From an uncultured Lachnospira sp. (GTDB lineage Bacteria; Bacillota; Clostridia; Lachnospirales; Lachnospiraceae), in NCBI GenBank assembly GCA_934358235.1, contig CAKRKK010000167.1:1-5503 (forward strand): a stretch of DNA of 5,503 nt. Reading direction: 5' to 3'. The notes beneath the pieces are model-generated. The model did not search any database. It saw nothing but the letters and a program-made list of their open reading frames with translations, and was not told the origin of the DNA. A program made the position numbers and the translations under genes. Below, in pieces: positions 1 to 5,503 of the stretch (positions within the stretch are counted from its first letter, which is position 1; each line of letters begins with the position of its first letter).

Positions 1-1
1 G

Positions 2-1900
2 GATGCAATAGCAGATGAACAGTCTAAGCTGTTTAAGAAAGAAAAATATAATCCGCTTGCATCACTCATACCACTGGCGATACAGATTATACTTTTACTT
101 GGACTTGTGGCAGTTATATATCATCCTTTGGATTATCTGTTACATCTGCCAAAGGATTTAATAAATGCTTTTAATGGTCTGATTATAGCAGCTACGGGTG
201 CAGACCCGGAGTCTTCTTCAATTCAGCTTGCCGTTGTAGAAAGCATAAAAAATGGAACTTATGAAGGACAGTTCCTTGCCTTGCAGTCACAGTTTACTAA
301 TGTTGATATTGCAGCAACTCTTGATTCAATAAAGAATCTTAAAATGAGTTTTCTGGGAATTAATTTAAGCTGGGTGCCATCGGAAGTAGGTGGAATAGAT
401 ATTATAGTTCCTGTTATTGCAGGAATTTCAGCATGGTTATTATGCGTTGCACAGAATGCAAGCAATGTTTTGCAGGCTGAACAGTCAAAGCTTAACAAGT
501 ATGGAATGATGATTTTATCTGTTGGACTTTCATTATATCTTGGATGGTTTGTTCCAGCAGGTGTGGCATTATACTGGGTAGCAAGTAATTTATTTGCAAT
601 ACTTCAGCTTTATCTTTTAAACTGGGCTATTAATCCTAAGAACTATGTTGATTATGAAGATCTTGAAGCCAGCAAACAGGAACTTGCGGCATTAGAGGGA
701 ATAGGTGGAAGTACAGCAAAGAGAAAGCTTTTCCAGAAAAATCCATATGCAAAAAAAGAGAGGGCTGATTATAAGAGATTTTTCTCAATAGTAAATAAAC
801 ATCTTGTTTTCTATTCAGAAAATAAGGGATTTTATAAGTATTATCAGGGAATTATAGAGTATATTCTTAAAAATACTAATATTGTTATTCATTACATAAC
901 AAGTGATCCAGAGGATACTATATTTGAACTTGCAGAAAAGAATGACCAGATAAAGGCTTATTATATAGGTGAAAAGAAACTTATAACGCTTATGATGAAG
1001 CTTGATGCGGATGTTGTTGTAATGACAATGCCGGACCTTGAAAATTATCATATTAAGAGAAGCTACATAAGGAAAGATGTTGAATATGTCTATATACCAC
1101 ATTGCATGGATAGTCTTAACATGACAATGAGAAAAGGTTCAATGGATCATTTTGATGCGGTTTTATGCACAGGAAAACATCATAAAGAGGAAATTGAAAA
1201 GACAGAGGAAGTATATGGACTGCCTAAGAAAACAATTGTTGAATGGGGATACAGCCTCCTTGATTCCATGATTGAAGATTACAAAAAGATGGAAAAGAAG
1301 CCGTCAGATAAGAAATCAATTCTTATTGCGCCATCATGGCAGAAAGATAATATTGTGGACAGCTGTCTGGATGCGCTTCTTGATAATCTTAAAGGGCACG
1401 GATATAAGGTTACTGTAAGACCTCATCCACAGCATGTAAGACATATGCCGGAGAGAATGGAAGAATTAAAGCAGAGATTTGCCTCTGATGAAGATATTGA
1501 AATTCAGACAGATTTTTCATCTAACAGTACGGTGTTCGAGGCTGATATGATGATTACAGACTGGTCGGGTATAGCATATGAATATGCTTATACAACATGT
1601 AAACCGGTATTATTTATTGATACACCTATGAAGGTTATGAATCCGGAATATAAGAAGATAGATGTCGAACCTATCAACATATGGATGAGAGAGAGTATTG
1701 GCGCTACATTAAAACCTGATGAGATGGACAAGGTTCCGGAAGTTGTAGAGGAAATGCTCAATAACGCTGATAAATACAAAGACAGAATTGAAAAATTTGT
1801 TAATGAGTATGTATATAACCTCGGTCATAGTGCAGAGGTTGGTGCAGAATACATAATAGGCGAAGTTATTAAAAAAATACAAGAAAAGAAAAATAATTAA
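2..1900 (+). CDS. YidC/Oxa1-like membrane domain fused to CDP-glycerol glycerophosphotransferase-like (TagB/TagF type) domain, 5' partial
   Basis: The reading frame is open to the left edge: 632 codons are visible and the true start lies upstream. The first in-frame start-like codon, GTG at 107, falls inside a transmembrane helix and is not the start. Visible residues 1-16 are charged, like the end of the YidC cytoplasmic hairpin, and lead into NPLASLIPLAIQ (17-28), a typical YidC helix opening. Further helices lie near residues 131-149, 167-185 and 186-206, the last two containing FVPAGVALYW, a YidC/Oxa1 hallmark. The first YidC helix, with its conserved arginine, would be off the window. 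A charged linker (about 210-256) leads to a GT-B-like domain (about 257-625) with IPH (His367), IAPSW (442-446), RPHP (473-476) and ITDWSG (518-523), which resemble the catalytic and donor-site motifs of teichoic acid glycerophosphotransferases. Because the YidC C-terminus faces the cytoplasm, the transferase should be cytosolic, as a CDP-polyol donor requires. Substrate is inferred, not shown. It is the first gene of a cluster with the next two. Confidence 0.88.
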   Translation, partial: DAIADEQSKLFKKEKYNPLASLIPLAIQIILLLGLVAVIYHPLDYLLHLPKDLINAFNGLIIAATGADPESSSIQLAVVESIKNGTYEGQFLALQSQFTNVDIAATLDSIKNLKMSFLGINLSWVPSEVGGIDIIVPVIAGISAWLLCVAQNASNVLQAEQSKLNKYGMMILSVGLSLYLGWFVPAGVALYWVASNLFAILQLYLLNWAINPKNYVDYEDLEASKQELAALEGIGGSTAKRKLFQKNPYAKKERADYKRFFSIVNKHLVFYSENKGFYKYYQGIIEYILKNTNIVIHYITSDPEDTIFELAEKNDQIKAYYIGEKKLITLMMKLDADVVVMTMPDLENYHIKRSYIRKDVEYVYIPHCMDSLNMTMRKGSMDHFDAVLCTGKHHKEEIEKTEEVYGLPKKTIVEWGYSLLDSMIEDYKKMEKKPSDKKSILIAPSWQKDNIVDSCLDALLDNLKGHGYKVTVRPHPQHVRHMPERMEELKQRFASDEDIEIQTDFSSNSTVFEADMMITDWSGIAYEYAYTTCKPVLFIDTPMKVMNPEYKKIDVEPINIWMRESIGATLKPDEMDKVPEVVEEMLNNADKYKDRIEKFVNEYVYNLGHSAEVGAEYIIGEVIKKIQEKKNN

Positions 1901-1916
1901 AGCAGGAGGATTTAAA

Positions 1917-2141
1917 ATGTTTAATTCAATTATGGTAGGTGGTTATATTGATCCATCAGTTATGACTTATGCTATTCAGGCTATTGCAGGTGTTGTAATT
2001 GCAGTTGGTGCTGCTGTAGGTATCTATTGGAGAAAGGCTAAGAAGAAGGTTAACGAAAAGCTTGGTATTGATGAGAATAGAAATAAAGAAGTAGAGAGCG
2101 ATGACATCGTGGTAAACAAGGCTTCTACTGAAGACAAATAG
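1917..2141 (+). CDS. Small single-pass membrane protein, function unknown
   Basis: This 74-residue protein starts at ATG 1917, seven bases after a perfect AGGAGG (1904-1909) and 16 bases after the previous stop, so translation looks strong and coupled. Residues 1-16 include GGYIDPSVMTYAIQ and carry no positive charge. Residues about 17-37 form one Ala/Val/Gly-rich hydrophobic helix, followed by a basic cluster (RKAKKK, 39-44) and an acidic, polar tail. By the positive-inside rule the N-terminus is outside and the tail cytoplasmic. There is no cysteine, lipobox or cleavage site, so it is probably a true membrane protein. Its place between a transferase fusion and an LtaS-like enzyme suggests an accessory subunit or scaffold of the same surface-polymer machinery. 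No known family was recognised with certainty; the function is inference from context. Confidence 0.85.
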   Translation: MFNSIMVGGYIDPSVMTYAIQAIAGVVIAVGAAVGIYWRKAKKKVNEKLGIDENRNKEVESDDIVVNKASTEDK

Positions 2142-2160
2142 AACAGGCAGGAGAGAAAAG

Positions 2161-3855
2161 ATGTTTAAAAAGAGAATATTAAAACTCCTTCCTGTATCAC
2201 TGTTTCTTGTTTTTACATTTGCAGTGTATATGCCGAGTTCATTATATTTGAGCAATATTGATGAGTTTTCAGTAGATTTCGGGGAAATTGTACCGGTGAT
2301 TCTTATACTTGCTGCGATAATGCTGCTCGCTATATATATAGTTGGTGCATTGATGTTTAAGCAGAGAATCTTTGATTCATATGTATTACTTGTATTGAGT
2401 CTGGGCCTGGGATTTTATGTACAGGGTAATTTTCTTAACCCGGCATTTAAGTCACTTAATGGTAATCAGATAAACTGGTCAGCATATAAGGTTAATGGAA
2501 TAATCAGTATAGTGGCATGGATAATATGTTTTGTTGCGCCACAGGTTATTTACATATTTAAGAAAAATGTAATGGAACTCATTGCAAGATGGGGAAGCAT
2601 GTTATTAACTGCAATGCAGCTTGTATCTTTAGTTGTTATGATAATGACAACACACAAGACAATTGTTAATGACTTTGCAGTAACCAAGAATGGTGAGTTT
2701 GAGTTGTCGTCTAAAGAGAACACAGTTATGTTCGTTGTCGATACACTTGATGCAAGCTGGTTTGAGGATATGGCACTTTCAGTTGATGAATATAAAGATG
2801 AACTGAAGGATTTTACATATTTCAAAGATGCTGTTGCGGGTGGTTCTCCAACAGTATTGGGAATTCCTACAATTCTTACTGGTAAAATTGATTATAATGC
2901 AAAACAGGAAACAAGCGATTTCTATAAGGAATCATATGAAAGTTCAACATTGTTTAAAGATCTTCAGGATGAGAATTATCAGGTAAAGCTATATACAGAG
3001 TATTTTTATCTTGATTACTGTGATAAGGAAAATGTTGATAATCTTAAATTTGAGCAGGAATATGTTGTTACTTCAAACAGAGGTTTCTATGGATGCCTGT
3101 ACAAGCTGGTGTCATTTTATGCGATGCCACAGTTTTTAAAGCAGCATTTCTGGTTATATACAGGAGATTTTAGTAATTATGTTGCTATTAAGGACAACTC
3201 ATCTAATATGTATAAAATGGATGATGTACAGTTCTATGAAGATTACAAGAACAACGGAATAACAGCTCAGGATAAGAAGAATACATTTGTTATGTATCAT
3301 CTTAATGGAGCACATGGTCCTTATGTTATGAATGAGAATGCTGAGCGTGTAGAAGAAAATTCAGTTGGAGTTGACAGTCAGATAAGAGGTTCATTCAAGA
3401 TTATTTCAGAATATATTGAGGAACTTAAAGCTAAAGGACTGTATGACAATACTACTATTATCATAACAGCAGATCATGGTGGTGTAAATTTATATCAGAA
3501 TCCAGCAGTTCTTGTTAAGAATAAAAATGTTCATCAGGATGAACTGGCAGTAGATAATTCTAAGATTACATTTACTAACTTAAATGCGACAATAGCTTCT
3601 TCATGCCTTGAAGATGCATCGGCTTATGGGGAAGATGTATATCAGGTTGGAGATAAAGATGTTGTAAGATTCCATGTTGCACCTAATGATTTAGTTGCGG
3701 ATGTATATCCTGATGACCCGGCTGCGAGTGAACAGCTGTGGTCGCTGCTTATAATTCCGGCAGATGCAAAAGCTACAGATTTAGGGAAATTTATATTTGT
3801 TCATTATGATGAATTTGATGATATTATGAAGAAGTATAATATACAACAAAAATAA
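2161..3855 (+). CDS. LtaS-like membrane sulfatase/phosphoglycerol transferase family protein (alkaline phosphatase superfamily)
   Basis: The protein has 564 residues; its ATG lies seven bases after AGGAG (2149-2153) and 19 bases after the previous stop. Five hydrophobic helices (about 11-30, 44-66, 72-88, 113-134, 145-163) are followed by a soluble domain predicted to be extracellular, the layout of lipoteichoic acid synthase. Superfamily signatures appear in order: TVMFVVDTLDAS (188-199) with metal ligand Asp194; GGSPTVLGIPTILTG (227-241), where Thr231 sits at the position of the sulfatase nucleophile Cys/Ser, as the threonine does in LtaS; HLNGAHGP (380-387) with His380 and His385; and TADHGG (436-441) with Asp438 and His439. 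All expected metal and nucleophile positions are present, so it is likely active. A threonine rather than CxPSR argues against a formylglycine sulfatase and for transfer of a phosphoglycerol-type group. The acceptor is unknown: polymerisation of a teichoic acid and decoration of a glycan are both possible. The C-terminus (about 500-564) has no recognised motif. Confidence 0.88.
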   Translation: MFKKRILKLLPVSLFLVFTFAVYMPSSLYLSNIDEFSVDFGEIVPVILILAAIMLLAIYIVGALMFKQRIFDSYVLLVLSLGLGFYVQGNFLNPAFKSLNGNQINWSAYKVNGIISIVAWIICFVAPQVIYIFKKNVMELIARWGSMLLTAMQLVSLVVMIMTTHKTIVNDFAVTKNGEFELSSKENTVMFVVDTLDASWFEDMALSVDEYKDELKDFTYFKDAVAGGSPTVLGIPTILTGKIDYNAKQETSDFYKESYESSTLFKDLQDENYQVKLYTEYFYLDYCDKENVDNLKFEQEYVVTSNRGFYGCLYKLVSFYAMPQFLKQHFWLYTGDFSNYVAIKDNSSNMYKMDDVQFYEDYKNNGITAQDKKNTFVMYHLNGAHGPYVMNENAERVEENSVGVDSQIRGSFKIISEYIEELKAKGLYDNTTIIITADHGGVNLYQNPAVLVKNKNVHQDELAVDNSKITFTNLNATIASSCLEDASAYGEDVYQVGDKDVVRFHVAPNDLVADVYPDDPAASEQLWSLLIIPADAKATDLGKFIFVHYDEFDDIMKKYNIQQK

Positions 3856-3905
3856 AGATGTAAATTATATGTAAAAAGTACTGGTGTTTTTGTTCAACAT
3901 AATGT

Positions 3906-4070
3906 ATGCTTGCGTATGCAAATGAACACAGAAAGGTTATATTAAGCATTAGTAATAATGAAGTAAAGTCAGAGGAGTTAAAAAGACAGTTAAGTCCGAT
4001 GCATGTATGGGTGGTTCTTGGAGTTATATTCTATATCAAGCAGAGAAAAAGCCTTTTGGCAGATAATTAA
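3906..4070 (+). CDS. Possible 54-residue membrane peptide or gene remnant
   Basis: An ATG-to-TAA frame of 54 codons reads through a polar, charged half (NNEVKSEELKRQ, residues 17-28) into a hydrophobic stretch (about 31-44, containing VWVVLGVIFYI) and a basic KQRK, which resembles a short membrane protein with a cytoplasmic C-terminus. The stop is four bases before a strong terminator, where a last gene of an operon would end. Against it, no ribosome binding site precedes ATG 3906; an AGAGGAG at 3971-3977 has no start codon at a proper distance, and an internal ATG at 3999 would leave only 23 residues. It may be a real small protein, the decayed C-terminal end of a lost gene, or chance. No family was recognised. 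Confidence 0.3.
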   Translation: MLAYANEHRKVILSISNNEVKSEELKRQLSPMHVWVVLGVIFYIKQRKSLLADN

Positions 4071-4074
4071 TTAT

Positions 4075-4108
4075 AAAGTCAGATGCAGAAGTGTATCTGG
4101 CTTTTTTT
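4075..4108 (+). terminator. Rho-independent terminator
   Basis: AAAGTCAGAT pairs with ATCTGGCTTT to give a ten-pair stem with one T-G wobble, around a ten-base loop, and the right arm runs into seven T residues (4102-4108). It should end transcripts from the upstream cluster and insulate it from the manC promoter just downstream. It is the only convincing terminator after 3855, so the mRNA of the LtaS-like gene would extend about 250 bases past its stop. Confidence 0.85.
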
Positions 4109-4163
4109 GTCAGAAAAGGCAGAAAATCGAGGGGTGTTAGCGTAATTATGGACTGGTAAAATA

Positions 4164-4192
4164 TTGACAAAAGTATATAATAAGGATATAAT
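4164..4192 (+). promoter_or_regulatory. Consensus housekeeping-sigma promoter of manC-gmd
   Basis: TTGACA (4164-4169) and TATAAT (4187-4192) are both exact consensus and separated by the optimal 17 bases. Transcription should begin near A4199, giving a leader of about 75 bases before the manC start. There is no extended -10 TG. A promoter this close to consensus is expected to be strong and constitutive unless a repressor or leader element restrains it. Confidence 0.88.
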
Positions 4193-4207
4193 TCAACAAC
4201 ATATATA

Positions 4208-4243
4208 AGTGTGAAAGTGTGCATTTTTGCAAACTTTACCACT
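4208..4243 (+). promoter_or_regulatory. Imperfect hairpin in the manC 5' leader
   Basis: Two 16-base arms (4208-4223 and 4228-4243) are complementary at 13 positions around a TTTT loop: AGTG with CACT, AAAGT with ACTTT, and TGCA with TGCA, interrupted by a two-base and a one-base mismatch. The hairpin begins about nine bases after the predicted transcription start. No T-run follows, so it is not a terminator. It could stabilise the mRNA, be a protein-binding site, or act as a recruitment hairpin for a NusG-type antiterminator (LoaP is known to use leader hairpins in Firmicute operons). Which of these applies cannot be told from sequence. Confidence 0.5.
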
Positions 4244-4273
4244 ACGATATTTTCTTAAGAATCGAGGTATATC

Positions 4274-5503
<1,230 letters not shown>

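Larger units (their letters stand above)
3856..4273. other. 418-base intergenic region between two transcription units
   Basis: No well-supported gene lies in this gap. Reading left to right it holds about 50 AT-rich bases with no clear signal, a doubtful 54-codon ORF (3906-4070), an intrinsic terminator (4075-4108), about 55 bases in which nothing was recognised, a consensus promoter (4164-4192) and a leader with a hairpin (4208-4243). The layout marks the end of the upstream cluster and the start of the manC-gmd operon in the same direction. Confidence 0.8.

Noticed and set aside
815..1102. Reverse-strand open frame of 95 codons, and similar ones at 259-498, 1588-1779, 1956-2255, 2550-2825, 4036-4242 and 5053-5328.
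   Set aside because: Nearly all lie opposite well-identified genes; the one at 4036-4242 instead overlaps the terminator, promoter and leader. None shows a convincing family motif or gene context.
3871..3893. AAAAAGTACTGGTGTTTTT after the LtaS-like gene, considered as a terminator.
   Set aside because: The stem would be five A-T pairs closed over mismatches with no GC core; it is too weak beside the clear terminator at 4075-4108.
3905..3920. GTATGC repeated twice near 3905-3919, considered as an operator or recombination site.
   Set aside because: Six-base repeats are expected by chance, and no promoter or recombinase lies nearby.
4154..4241. Inverted repeat TGGTAAA / TTTACCA flanking the manC promoter, considered as a phase-variable invertible promoter.
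   Set aside because: The arms are only 7 bases, a length expected by chance in AT-rich DNA over this distance. Known invertible promoters have longer arms, and no recombinase gene is in the window. The right arm is also part of the leader hairpin.
4125..4267. Eight-base direct repeat AATCGAGG at 4125-4132 and 4260-4267.
   Set aside because: It is short and the second copy is simply the ribosome binding site region of manC; chance is the best explanation.

Overview
The window looks like a low-GC Gram-positive of the Clostridia, probably Lachnospiraceae (relatives of Roseburia, Agathobacter, Lachnospira or Butyrivibrio). The DNA is AT-rich, AGA and ATA codons are common, strong AGGAGG-type ribosome binding sites precede most genes, and the proteins resemble that group. 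This assignment is inference; no rRNA or housekeeping marker is present. All supported genes are on the + strand.

Region 1 (1-3855) is a tight three-gene cluster with gaps of 16 and 19 bases. The first gene is cut by the left edge. It encodes a YidC/Oxa1-type membrane domain fused to a cytoplasmic GT-B transferase resembling the CDP-glycerol glycerophosphotransferases (TagB/TagF type). Next comes a 74-residue single-pass membrane protein of unknown function. The third gene encodes a five-helix membrane protein with an external alkaline-phosphatase/sulfatase-fold domain, the layout of lipoteichoic acid synthase (LtaS) and phosphoglycerol transferases. Together they suggest a module that builds or decorates a polyol-phosphate-containing surface polymer, with one catalytic domain on each side of the membrane.

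Region 2 (3856-4273) is a 418-base intergenic stretch. It holds a doubtful 54-codon ORF, a convincing intrinsic terminator four bases after that ORF, a promoter with perfect consensus -35 and -10 boxes and a 17-base spacer, and a leader of about 75 bases that can fold into a hairpin.

Region 3 (4274-5503) starts a second transcription unit: manC (mannose-1-phosphate guanylyltransferase) followed 22 bases later by the first 45 codons of gmd (GDP-mannose 4,6-dehydratase). These two steps lead from mannose-1-phosphate to GDP-4-keto-6-deoxymannose, the precursor of GDP-fucose, GDP-rhamnose and related sugars. The window is therefore the junction between a teichoic-acid-like module and a nucleotide-sugar operon of a cell-surface polysaccharide locus. 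The most unusual element is the YidC-transferase fusion.
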